NCBI RefSeq assembly: GCF_001050345.1 | Contig: NZ_LFMW01000005.1 | Location: 1-64,000, forward strand | Source: Pseudomonas fildesensis | GTDB lineage: Bacteria; Pseudomonadota; Gammaproteobacteria; Pseudomonadales; Pseudomonadaceae | Length of the DNA stretch: 64,000 bases | Reading direction: 5' to 3' | In this document: piece by piece, positions 26,761 to 34,625 of the stretch | How positions within the stretch are numbered: the first letter of the stretch is position 1 | How the letters are laid out: every line of letters starts with the position of its first letter | Made by a program: the position numbers and the translations under genes | The notes under the pieces: generated by a model | Told to the model about the DNA's origin: nothing | The model's input: only the letters and a program-made list of their open reading frames with translations | Database searches by the model: none

Positions 26761-28350
26761 ATGAAAACTCAAGTAGTGTTTTGGAAAGCAAGTACCGCGC
26801 TGGCCCTTATTCTGGCAATGAGCCTCGGCGGTTGCAGCAGCGGTGGTGGCGGGCATAAATCCAGCGTGGCGTCGTCCTCGCCGGATGCGGCGGCGGGTGG
26901 CGGCACTGGCGGTGGCACTGGTGGCGGTACCGGCGGTGGCACTGGCGGCGGCACAGGTGGCGGAACCGGCGGTGGTACTGGCGGTGGCACAGGTGGCGGA
27001 ACCGGCGGTGGTACTGGCGGTGGCACAGGTGGCGGAACCGGCGGTGGCACTGGCGGTGGCACCGGTTCGACAACGCCCCCTCTGGTCACTGGCCAGATTG
27101 CCGGCACGCTCGGCGGCATTGTCGGTAACGTAGGTGCTGCAGTCGGTGATCTTGGCGACACGTTGACCAACGTTCCCGTCGTTGGCGTCACCGCTGGCGG
27201 CCTGGTCACCGCGACCGGCAATGCCGTGACCAGCATCGGCACCGGCGTCACCGCCGGCCTGGGCTCCCTGGGCACTAACAGCAATTCCCTGGGCATCACC
27301 GTCGCTGGCGTCGGTAACGGCGTTGCCGACCTGGGCACCGTCGTCTCGAACACCGGCAAATCCCTGACAACTACCCTCGGCGGGATTCCCGTGGTCGGCG
27401 GCCTGACCGGCGGTGTCGGCGGTGCAGCAGGCGGCCTGGTGGACAAGGTCGGCCAAGCCGTGACCATGCTCGGCGATACCATCAGCGTGTCCAGCACCAC
27501 CGGGCCGCTGGGTTCACTCACCGGCACAGTCGGTGGCAAAGTGCTGGTGCCTGTGGTGTCCCTGGTGGAAAACACCACCGGCAACCTCGGCAAGGCAACC
27601 GGCCTGGGCAGCCCGGTCAATGGCCTGCTGGATAAAGTCGGCTCCACCGTCACCGGTTTGGGCGGCCAGGTCGCCAGTGCCGGCGGCACAGGCAACCCGG
27701 TCACCAACATCGTGGGCGGTGCGCTGACCAGCGTCGGCGGCGTGCTCGACAAATCCGGCGGCTATGTCGCTCCAGCCAGTGGCGCGGCCACCCCCGGCCT
27801 GCCTGAATTGGTCGGTGGCCTGGTCGCCAACGTCGGCAGCGGTCTGAATGCGGGCAACACCAATGGCACCGTGAGTGCAGCCGGAGTAACCGGCGGCGCA
27901 CTGGGCGGCACCGTGGCCTCCCTCGGCACCCTGATCGGCGGCAATGGCGTTGCCAACACCGCAGCCACCGCACCTGTCGCAGGCTTGGCCACTAACGTCG
28001 GCGCAGCGCTGAACCCTGTGACCTCCGGTGTTGCCAGCCTGACGCAAAACATCGGCACCACCACCGGTATCGGCGCACCGGTCAACGGCCTGGTGACTCA
28101 AGTCGGCGGCGCGGTCAGCAGCCTGGGCACCAACCTCACCGCAGCCAATGCCAACCCGATCACCAATGCCCTGGGCAGTACGGTTAACACAGTCGGCGCA
28201 ACAGTGGGCTCGGTCGGTGGACTGGTCACCGGCGGCACCGGCACCAGCGGTGGCCTGCTCGGCGGCTTGAACGTAGGGGCCAGCGGCAGCGCAAGCACCA
28301 GCACCAGCGGCCTGGGCGGTTTATTGAACGGCCTGACCGGCAAAAAATAG
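26761..28350 (+). CDS. Glycine-rich repeat outer-membrane lipoprotein (collagen-like type)
   Basis: A 529-residue protein. A lipoprotein signal ends at SLGGC, with Ser at +2, the usual outer-membrane address. A short spacer leads to 14 perfect GGGT repeats (residues 46-101). The remaining 430 residues are a low-complexity, Gly/Val/Thr/Asn-rich array of loosely repeated units such as GLVDKVGQAVTMLG and GLLDKVGSTVTGLG, about 40 residues apart. Proteins of this kind in Pseudomonas are often labelled collagen-like, but GGGT is not the Gly-X-Y collagen triplet. No enzymatic motif is present. ATG 26761 follows AAGGA. A surface or matrix role is inferred, perhaps with the next gene. Confidence 0.8.
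   Translation: MKTQVVFWKASTALALILAMSLGGCSSGGGGHKSSVASSSPDAAAGGGTGGGTGGGTGGGTGGGTGGGTGGGTGGGTGGGTGGGTGGGTGGGTGGGTGGGTGSTTPPLVTGQIAGTLGGIVGNVGAAVGDLGDTLTNVPVVGVTAGGLVTATGNAVTSIGTGVTAGLGSLGTNSNSLGITVAGVGNGVADLGTVVSNTGKSLTTTLGGIPVVGGLTGGVGGAAGGLVDKVGQAVTMLGDTISVSSTTGPLGSLTGTVGGKVLVPVVSLVENTTGNLGKATGLGSPVNGLLDKVGSTVTGLGGQVASAGGTGNPVTNIVGGALTSVGGVLDKSGGYVAPASGAATPGLPELVGGLVANVGSGLNAGNTNGTVSAAGVTGGALGGTVASLGTLIGGNGVANTAATAPVAGLATNVGAALNPVTSGVASLTQNIGTTTGIGAPVNGLVTQVGGAVSSLGTNLTAANANPITNALGSTVNTVGATVGSVGGLVTGGTGTSGGLLGGLNVGASGSASTSTSGLGGLLNGLTGKK
26896..27063 (+). repeat. Fourteen tandem 12-base GGGT-coding repeats
   Basis: The unit GGT-GGC-GGC-ACT recurs 14 times in frame, with synonymous third-base changes that themselves repeat as a larger 48-base block. 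This suggests recent expansion by block duplication. Slippage would add or remove GGGT units without breaking the frame. Confidence 0.92.
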
Positions 28351-28403
28351 AATTGCACCTGGCCGATTAGACGGCCTCCCCTACAGCGCCTACGCTTGGT
28401 TGA

Positions 28404-28437
28404 GACGAGAGATTCCGATGAGTCTCTCGTCTTTTTT
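28404..28437 (+). terminator. Rho-independent terminator after the repeat lipoprotein
   Basis: GACGAGAGA pairs with TCTCTCGTC across a 10-base loop, followed by six T. It separates the lipoprotein from the transporter gene that starts 100 bases on. Confidence 0.88.
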
Positions 28438-28536
28438 ATGGGCCGCAGTTTTTGTTAAAAGCCGGGCCTTCCCGAACCGAGTCCCAGAACTCGACGGGCC
28501 CAAAACGCTGCTGCAGTTTTGACCATGGAGTGTCCT

Positions 28537-30219
28537 ATGCGCGTGTTGACACCGTTGTTATTGCTTACCCTCAGTGCTTACGTCCAGGCAGAGACCCTTC
28601 CCAGTTTTCTCAACAGCAACGACACCATTCGCAACTTGCCGGTCCCCAACCTCCCCGCCGACGCTTATCGACCGGTCACGCCGCAAACCCAGGTGCCCGA
28701 AGCACCGCCCACAGCGGGCCAGCCGCTGTTGATGGACACCAAAGTCACCATCCGCAAACTGCAGATCGAGGGCGGCACGATCTACCCACTGCAGGAGACG
28801 GCAAAAGTCTTCGAACCCTTGATTGGCCGTGAGACCACCCTGGCGCAACTGATCGAGGCCACGCGTGGCATTACCCGACGCTACCAACAGGACGGCTACC
28901 TGTTGTCCTACGCCTTCTTGCCCGACCAGCGCTTCGAAAATGGCCTGGTGCGCGTGGTACTGGTCGAGGGCTATATCAAGGATTACCAGCAAAGTGGCGA
29001 TATCGGCGCGGTCTCGGCCTACGTCGACAAACTGGCCAATAAGCTGCTGGCCGAACGCCCGCTGACCCGCAAGACCTTCGAGCGCTATACCACGCTGATG
29101 GGACGTATCCCGGGCGTCACCCTGCAGGCGCAAGTGCCGCCGCCGGGTACCACCGATGGCGGCACGCACATGCAGATCCAGGCAAGCCGCAAGCCCTTCA
29201 CCAGCAGCATGAGCATGACCGACGACAGCCGGGGCGGCCTGCAGGCGTTGCTCACTGGCACCAGCAACTCCCAGACGTCGATGGGCGAGCAGCTCAGCGT
29301 CAGCGGCCTGTTCCCGCCCGGCGAGGATAAGGAGCACTACTATCGCGTGGGCTACAGCCAATTCATCAACGCCGAGGGTAGCCAACTCACGCTCAACGCC
29401 GAACGTTATCGCGCCGATCCCAACAACAACCTGCAGTTGGACGGCGGCTTCGAACTCAAGCCGCACCAGGCCATCGACCGCTACTCCGTCGGCCTCAGCC
29501 ACCCGCTGATTGCGTCACCCAACGAGTCGCTGACCCTGGGCGCGCGCCTGTACGCGGTGGACCAAAACACGCGCTATCAACTGGTGGGCTACCCGCAGCG
29601 TTTCGACATCGAAACCAACCTGCGCGCCCTGGCGTTCGAGGGCGATTGGCGTAAGTCGGACACGCGGCAATTGCGCATTCTCAGCGCCGGCCTGTATCAG
29701 GGCATCAACGGCCTGGGCGCCAAGACCCACAGTGATTTCGAGGGGCTCAAACCCGACCTGGACTTCTTCCGCCTGCGCCTCTCCGGCGTGCAAAGCGACA
29801 AGTTCTTCGACAACTGGCAAGGCGTGCTGTCGGGGGCGTTTTATTGGAGCAACGACACCCTGCCCGACAGCGAACGCGCCACCTTCGGCGGGCAAAACTT
29901 CGGTCGCGGCTATCCCGACGACCAAGGCTCCGGGGACAAGGGTTGGGGCGTGGCCTATGAGGTCAACTACAGCTATAACCGCGCCGGCGATTGGGTGAGG
30001 ATCCTGCAACCCTATATCGTGTTCGACCGCGCCAAGACCTGGTTCAATGCGCTGCCGGTCAAGAGCAATGACATGTCATCGGCGGCCGTAGGCCTGCGCT
30101 TTGGTGACAACAAGTACTACAACATCGCATTGGAAGCGGCCAAGCCAATGTCGGACATTGCGCTGGACAGCTTCAATCGGCGGCCGCGTTACACCTTAAG
30201 TTTCAGTTATCAACTCTGA
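28537..30219 (+). CDS. TpsB-type outer-membrane transporter (ShlB/FhaC/HecB family)
   Basis: A 560-residue two-partner-secretion pore. A signal peptide (cut after AYVQA) is followed by a Pro-rich linker, a POTRA domain (about 65-145, VTIRKLQIEGGTIYPL onward, GYLLSYAFLP), a second POTRA-like region, and a 16-strand beta-barrel. The barrel has a GRGYPD loop near residue 465 (the VRGY/F motif region) and the end segment RYTLSFSYQL. ATG 28537 has GGAG upstream. The usual partner, a large TpsA exoprotein with an N-terminal haemagglutination-type domain, is absent; the only neighbour on this strand is the repeat lipoprotein. Confidence 0.85.
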   Translation: MRVLTPLLLLTLSAYVQAETLPSFLNSNDTIRNLPVPNLPADAYRPVTPQTQVPEAPPTAGQPLLMDTKVTIRKLQIEGGTIYPLQETAKVFEPLIGRETTLAQLIEATRGITRRYQQDGYLLSYAFLPDQRFENGLVRVVLVEGYIKDYQQSGDIGAVSAYVDKLANKLLAERPLTRKTFERYTTLMGRIPGVTLQAQVPPPGTTDGGTHMQIQASRKPFTSSMSMTDDSRGGLQALLTGTSNSQTSMGEQLSVSGLFPPGEDKEHYYRVGYSQFINAEGSQLTLNAERYRADPNNNLQLDGGFELKPHQAIDRYSVGLSHPLIASPNESLTLGARLYAVDQNTRYQLVGYPQRFDIETNLRALAFEGDWRKSDTRQLRILSAGLYQGINGLGAKTHSDFEGLKPDLDFFRLRLSGVQSDKFFDNWQGVLSGAFYWSNDTLPDSERATFGGQNFGRGYPDDQGSGDKGWGVAYEVNYSYNRAGDWVRILQPYIVFDRAKTWFNALPVKSNDMSSAAVGLRFGDNKYYNIALEAAKPMSDIALDSFNRRPRYTLSFSYQL

Positions 30220-30223
30220 TGAG

Positions 30224-30260
30224 AGCGGCAAGTAGCGGCTCAGCGCTTCAACTTGCCGCT
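30224..30260. terminator. Hairpin between convergent genes
   Basis: AGCGGCAAGT and ACTTGCCGCT form a perfect 10-bp stem around a 17-base loop, filling the gap between the TpsB stop (30219) and the receiver gene's stop (30260). No T-run follows on either side, so it may be a weak terminator or a 3' stabiliser. Confidence 0.55.
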
Positions 30261-30673
30261 TAAAGCTTGAAGCTTATAGCTGCTTTTTGCGGAAAAAGGC
30301 TGTCCAACGTATCGATCAACCGCACCAGGTAGATCGGTTTGCGAAACAGGTCCAGCACCTGCAGGCGCAGCATGTCGCTGACGTCATCCATCTCGGCATG
30401 GCCAGACATCACGATCACTGGCAAGTGTTGGCGTGAGGTGTGTTCGCGCAGGCGCTTGATCAAGGAAATACCGCTTTCCTCGGGCATGCGCAGGTCGGTG
30501 ATGACCAGGGCGATATCGGGGTTCAGGGTGAGTTCCTGCAGGGCGAAGGTTACGGAGGTGGCGGTGAAACAGACGAACCCCTCGTTTTCGAGGGATTCGG
30601 CCAGTTCAATCAGCGCGTCTTCTTCGTCGTCCACTAACAGGATTTGTTGCCGGGAGGGCGTAGGGGCGCTCAT
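30260..30673 (-). CDS. Single-domain response regulator
   Basis: A 137-residue receiver domain with no output domain. The acidic pair DDEED (14-18), the phosphoryl-accepting Asp60 (VITDLRMP) and the lysine in FRKPIYL are all present, so it should be phosphorylated. Such solo receivers pass phosphate in relays or act by protein contacts. It lies next to flp and on the same strand, suggesting it modulates pilus assembly or the PprA-PprB pathway. A histidine kinase partner is not adjacent; PprA (12 kb away) is a candidate. Confidence 0.85.
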   Translation of the reverse strand: MSAPTPSRQQILLVDDEEDALIELAESLENEGFVCFTATSVTFALQELTLNPDIALVITDLRMPEESGISLIKRLREHTSRQHLPVIVMSGHAEMDDVSDMLRLQVLDLFRKPIYLVRLIDTLDSLFPQKAAISFKL

Positions 30674-30735
30674 TAAATTACCTTGTTTGCATCAATAACC
30701 AATGGTTGGCGCCCACACGTTTAAACCAAAAGGGT

Positions 30736-30927
30736 TCAAGTTCCGATTGCGGCCCCGACCCGCGCAAAGAAATTAGTAATACTGGTTCCCAAGCCCGTGC
30801 CCGCAGCAAGAATAACCAGCGCAACAATAGCCACAAGAATAACGTACTCAATTGCAGTCGCTCCCTCCCTGCGACGCACAAACAATTGAAGTTGTATGTA
30901 GAGCTTCATCACCAGAGTAAGGAACAT
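30736..30927 (-). CDS. flp: Flp-family type IVb pilin
   Basis: A 63-residue major pilin of the Tad system. A short leader ends in basic residues (RRREG), processing occurs before ATAIEYVI, and the hydrophobic stem IVALVILAAGTGL follows; the GxxAIEY pattern is the Flp signature with Glu at mature +5. It is cut by the FppA peptidase encoded at 39.6 kb and polymerises into thin adhesive fibres. AAGGAG lies 7 bases before ATG 30927. It is divergent from the assembly operon across a 329-base promoter region. Confidence 0.92.
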   Translation of the reverse strand: MFLTLVMKLYIQLQLFVRRREGATAIEYVILVAIVALVILAAGTGLGTSITNFFARVGAAIGT

Positions 30928-31256
30928 AGGACTTCTCCTTTAGCGCACCATGCGGCGCGGGCATCACAGGCTTACGCAGTAATTGCGGTGTGCCACTAGA
31001 GCATTGTCAACAAACGTCACCCTCACAACTGTAAGAACGAATTAATCATAAAGTATTAGTTGCAAAGCTGACGCCATAAACCCGCATTCTCCAAGCCCAT
31101 TTGGATCGTTCGGATAAATTTTCCACAGGGTAATGGCATTTTGTCCTAGCTGAACTACCTTCACATAGCGAAATAGTTAGATGTTCATAGCCGCCAGGTT
31201 GCGAATTAACCCGTTTGGAACAGCGGGTGCAGTGCAACGGAAAAAGGAGAGCCGTA
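30928..31256. promoter_or_regulatory. Divergent control region between flp and the tad operon
   Basis: No gene is visible in these 329 bases. On the minus strand a perfect TTGACA (31005-31010) faces flp, but no good -10 lies 16-18 bases beyond it, a pattern common at activator-dependent promoters. The middle is AT-rich (CATAAAGTATTAG). In P. aeruginosa PprB activates the flp-tad genes from such a site; I cannot identify the PprB box here. Confidence 0.5.
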
Positions 31257-32198
31257 ATGAACAGTCGTTTCAGCATGATGCTGGCCGGGGTGCTGCTGGT
31301 GGGTGCATTGATCGCCGGTTACTGGGGGCTGGTGTTGACCCGCCCGGCAGCGCCCGTGGCAGCACCTACTGAACCTGTGGTGTCAGTTGAAAAAACCGTG
31401 GCCGCCGTTGAGGACCAGACACGTAAACCCGTCGTGGTCCTGGTGCACGATGTACCGCCCTTCACGCCTCTCGTTGCTGCCGACCTGGTCCTGGAAAACC
31501 TGCTTACCGTGCCCGCTGGCAGCTTGACCAGCCTCGACCAGGCCATCGGCCGCATGCCACTGCGCAGCCTGGGCGCCGGCGCCTGGCTTAATGAAGAAAG
31601 CTTCTCCGCCGGCGGCCCCCTCGCCCGCATGATTCGCCCGGACGAACGCGCCCTGGCCGTCGCCATTGACGAGGTCATCGGTGCCGGAGGCCAGTTGAGC
31701 CCCGGCGATTACGTCGATGTATTGCTGTTTCTGCGCCAGGACGCGAGCAACGTCGAGCCATCGGCACAAATCATCATTCCTGCCCTGCGCTTGCTCAGCG
31801 TTGGCGACCAACTGGGCCTGGCAAACGACGGCAAACCTGCCGTACCGCCCCCCGCCACCACCGAAGAAAAAGCTCAGGCCGCGCAACGCCGGGCTGGCGC
31901 ACGCACCGTGGTGCTGGCCGTGCCCGAGCCGATGTTGAGCCGGCTGATGCTCGCGTCTCAGGCCGGCGCCTTGCGCCTGGCCGTGCGCAGCGCCGACGAA
32001 AAACTGCTCAGCCGCTACTGGGCCGGCGAAAGCGACGCACCAGACAAGCTGGCGGCGACCAACCGCGACCTCTATCAATTCACTCAGCTGGCCTTGGCGG
32101 GCCCGCCAAAAAGAATCGTACAAGCCGGCGCGGAACCCGGTGTGCGCCGCGGCGTTGAAGTGATACGTGGCGCCCAAGCGACCCAACAAACCCCCTGA
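31257..32198 (+). CDS. rcpC: Tad pilus assembly protein RcpC/CpaB
   Basis: A 313-residue periplasmic protein anchored by one N-terminal helix (MLAGVLLVGALIAGYWGLV). A SAF domain (about 60-120, VVVLVHDVPPFTPLVAADLV) is followed by the RcpC/CpaB domain with ERALAVAIDEVIGAGGQLSPGDYVDV. Family members work with the secretin RcpA and influence outer-membrane assembly of the pilus. AAGGAG precedes ATG 31257; an upstream TTG frame extension lacks a site. First gene of an eight-gene plus-strand run. Confidence 0.9.
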   Translation: MNSRFSMMLAGVLLVGALIAGYWGLVLTRPAAPVAAPTEPVVSVEKTVAAVEDQTRKPVVVLVHDVPPFTPLVAADLVLENLLTVPAGSLTSLDQAIGRMPLRSLGAGAWLNEESFSAGGPLARMIRPDERALAVAIDEVIGAGGQLSPGDYVDVLLFLRQDASNVEPSAQIIIPALRLLSVGDQLGLANDGKPAVPPPATTEEKAQAAQRRAGARTVVLAVPEPMLSRLMLASQAGALRLAVRSADEKLLSRYWAGESDAPDKLAATNRDLYQFTQLALAGPPKRIVQAGAEPGVRRGVEVIRGAQATQQTP

Positions 32199-32217
32199 TT
32201 GAGCAAGGATGTCTTGA

Positions 32218-33435
32218 ATGAGCCATCGCTACGCCCCCCTGTTCACGCACATCGCCTGCGCCGTCATGCTTTCGGGCGTGCCGGCCGGCATGGCCCTGGC
32301 CGCGCCGGGCAACTGCAGCACCCTGGGCCAGTTGCCGGCGGTGGTTGAAGTCGGTGAAGGCCTGCAACAAGAACTGCAATCCCCGGTGACCATTACCCGT
32401 TTAGCCATTGGCGATCCGAAAATTGCCGACGTGCGCGTCAACGGCGACCGCAGCTTTTTGCTGACCGGCGTCGGCACGGGCGCGACCAGCCTGATGGTGT
32501 GGACCGGCTGCTCGGCCACGCCGCGCCAGAGCATGGTGTTCGTCAAGGGCAAGGCCACCTCGGCACTGACCAGCCTGTCACTGTCGCCCTCGGACGACCC
32601 GACGCTACCCAGCCAAGTGCAAACCGACATTCGGTTTGTCGAAGTCAGTCGCACCAAGCTCAAGGAAGCCAGCACGCAGATTCTTGGCGCCGGTAAAAAC
32701 TTCCTGTTCGGCAGCCCCAATTTAGTCTTCCCGACGCCGACGACCCCCGCCCTGAATATCAGCAGCACCAACTTCAATATCGGTTTCGGCGGCGGCCGGG
32801 TCTCGGCCATGATCAACGCCCTGGAAAGCAGCGGCTTCGCCTACACCCTGGCACGCCCAAGCCTGGTTGCCATGAGCGGCCAGAGCGCGACCTTCCTGGC
32901 CGGCGGTGAAGTGCCGATCCCGGTACCCAGCGCCGGCAGCGACACCATCTCCATCGAATACAAGGAATTCGGCATCCGCCTGACCCTGACCCCCACCGTG
33001 GTCGACCGCAACCGCATCACCCTCAAGGTCGCGCCGGAAGTCAGCGAGCTGGACTACAGCAACGCCGTGCAGATCCAGGGCATCCAGGTACCCGCCCTCA
33101 CCGTGCGCCGCACCGACACCAGCGTATCCCTGGCCGATGGCGAAAGCTTTGTGATCAGCGGCCTGATCAGCACCAACAACCGCTCGACCATCAGCAAGTT
33201 TCCGGGCCTGGGGGACATCCCGATCCTCGGCGCGTTCTTTCGCGACTCCAACATCAGCCGCGAAGAAAAAGAGCTGCTGATGATTGTCACGCCGCACTTG
33301 GTTCAACCCTTGGCCGCCAACGCGCAACTGCCCTCTTTGCCCGGCGAAAAACTGCGCAGCTACGACCCCAACTGGTACCGCCTGTTCTTTCTTGAAAACG
33401 GCAACTTCGACCGTCGCAGTGGACTTTCCCAATGA
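32218..33435 (+). CDS. rcpA: Tad outer-membrane secretin RcpA/CpaC
   Basis: A 405-residue secretin that forms the outer-membrane channel for the Flp pilus. A signal peptide (cut after GMALA) precedes an N-terminal domain with VVEVGEGLQQELQSP and the IADVRVNGDRSFLLTGVG segment. The secretin core runs from about 200 to 365 and includes SLVAMSGQSATFLAGGEVPIPVP and the lip region GVRLTL-like GIRLTLTPTV. AAGGA lies before the ATG. Its stop overlaps tadZ by four bases. Confidence 0.93.
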   Translation: MSHRYAPLFTHIACAVMLSGVPAGMALAAPGNCSTLGQLPAVVEVGEGLQQELQSPVTITRLAIGDPKIADVRVNGDRSFLLTGVGTGATSLMVWTGCSATPRQSMVFVKGKATSALTSLSLSPSDDPTLPSQVQTDIRFVEVSRTKLKEASTQILGAGKNFLFGSPNLVFPTPTTPALNISSTNFNIGFGGGRVSAMINALESSGFAYTLARPSLVAMSGQSATFLAGGEVPIPVPSAGSDTISIEYKEFGIRLTLTPTVVDRNRITLKVAPEVSELDYSNAVQIQGIQVPALTVRRTDTSVSLADGESFVISGLISTNNRSTISKFPGLGDIPILGAFFRDSNISREEKELLMIVTPHLVQPLAANAQLPSLPGEKLRSYDPNWYRLFFLENGNFDRRSGLSQ

Positions 33436-34625
33436 GCGATAGCCTGAATCAGACCTTCCTCGCCATCACCCGCAACAACACCGACCTGGAATGGCTGCAG
33501 GGCGCACTGGCGCCCCTTGGCCAAGTGGTCAGCGCGGGCACCGGCACCCTGGATGAACTGCTGGCCCTGGTCGACGTGACCTTCGCCAGCCTGGTGTTTG
33601 TCGGCCTCGACCGCGAACACGTGGTGGCCCAGAGCGCGCTGATCGAAGGCGCGCTGGAAGCCAAGCCGATGCTCGCCATCGTCGCCCTGGGTGACGGCAT
33701 GGACAACCAGCTCGTACTCAACGCCATGCGCGCCGGCGCCCGGGATTTTGTCGCCTATGGCTCGCGCTCAAGCGAAGTGGCCGGGCTGGTGCGACGCCTG
33801 AGTAAATGCTTGCCACCCACCGCACCCAATGCGCACCTCGGCGGCCTGACCGTGCTCTACGGCACCCAGGGCAACGCCGACGGAGCGCTGGTGGCCAGCC
33901 ACCTGGCGATGGTGGTGCAAAAGAGTGGCCAGCAAACCCTGCTGCTCGACCTGGGCTTGCCGTGCGGCGACAGCCTGGCGCTGCTGGGGCTGGAAAGTAC
34001 CTTCAATTTCGGCGATGCCCTGCGGCATCTGCGGCGCCTCGATACCACGCTGATCAACAGCGCCTTTGCCAGCGCTGAAGATGGCTTGCGCATCCTCGCC
34101 TATGCCGCCAGCAATGAGCCGCTGGAGCACACCAGCGCCGCCGAGCTGTACATGCTCCTCAGCGCCTTGCGCCAGCACTTCCAGCACATTGTGGTGAACC
34201 TCACCGGGCAAGCCGACAGCGAAGCCCTGCGCACCTTTGTCAGCCATTGCGACAAGCTGTTGTGGTGCACCGACCAGAACGTCATCGACTGCCGGCGCAA
34301 CCTCGCCGTGCTGAACCTGTGGCGCGAAAAAGGTATGAAGCTCGACCACGCGCGACTGCTGGTGGACCGCTACATCAAAGGTGCTGCGCCCGATACCGAA
34401 GCCCTGGAAAAAAGCTTCGGCCTGGAGTGCATCGCCATCCTCCCCCTGAGCCCCGAAGTGCGCCTTAACGCCAAAAACCAGGGGCAAAGCCTGTTTACCG
34501 TTGCCTCGCGCGAACCCCTGACCCAAGCCCTGCGCACCCTTGGCGAACGCCTGGCCAAACGCTCCGAGGGCCTGGAAAAACCCTCGACCCGCTGGTTCGA
34601 ACGCTTGCTGGGGTCGGGTAGATGA
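33432..34625 (+). CDS. tadZ: Tad localisation factor TadZ/CpaE
   Basis: A 397-residue ParA/MinD-superfamily protein. The first 125 residues are an atypical receiver-like domain (the phosphorylation site is not well conserved), and the rest is a MinD-like ATPase fold. The P-loop position reads YGTQGNADGALVASH, lacking the usual lysine and glycine run, so nucleotide handling may be altered; LLLDLGLPCGDSLALLG occupies the switch/Walker B place. TadZ directs the pilus machine to the cell pole. It overlaps rcpA and tadA by ATGA-type junctions. Confidence 0.9.
   Translation: MSDSLNQTFLAITRNNTDLEWLQGALAPLGQVVSAGTGTLDELLALVDVTFASLVFVGLDREHVVAQSALIEGALEAKPMLAIVALGDGMDNQLVLNAMRAGARDFVAYGSRSSEVAGLVRRLSKCLPPTAPNAHLGGLTVLYGTQGNADGALVASHLAMVVQKSGQQTLLLDLGLPCGDSLALLGLESTFNFGDALRHLRRLDTTLINSAFASAEDGLRILAYAASNEPLEHTSAAELYMLLSALRQHFQHIVVNLTGQADSEALRTFVSHCDKLLWCTDQNVIDCRRNLAVLNLWREKGMKLDHARLLVDRYIKGAAPDTEALEKSFGLECIAILPLSPEVRLNAKNQGQSLFTVASREPLTQALRTLGERLAKRSEGLEKPSTRWFERLLGSGR

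Noticed and set aside
26896..27063. CRISPR-like or satellite array in the repeat lipoprotein
   Set aside because: Units are only 12 bases, contiguous without spacers and in frame with GGGT codons, so this is a coding tandem repeat.
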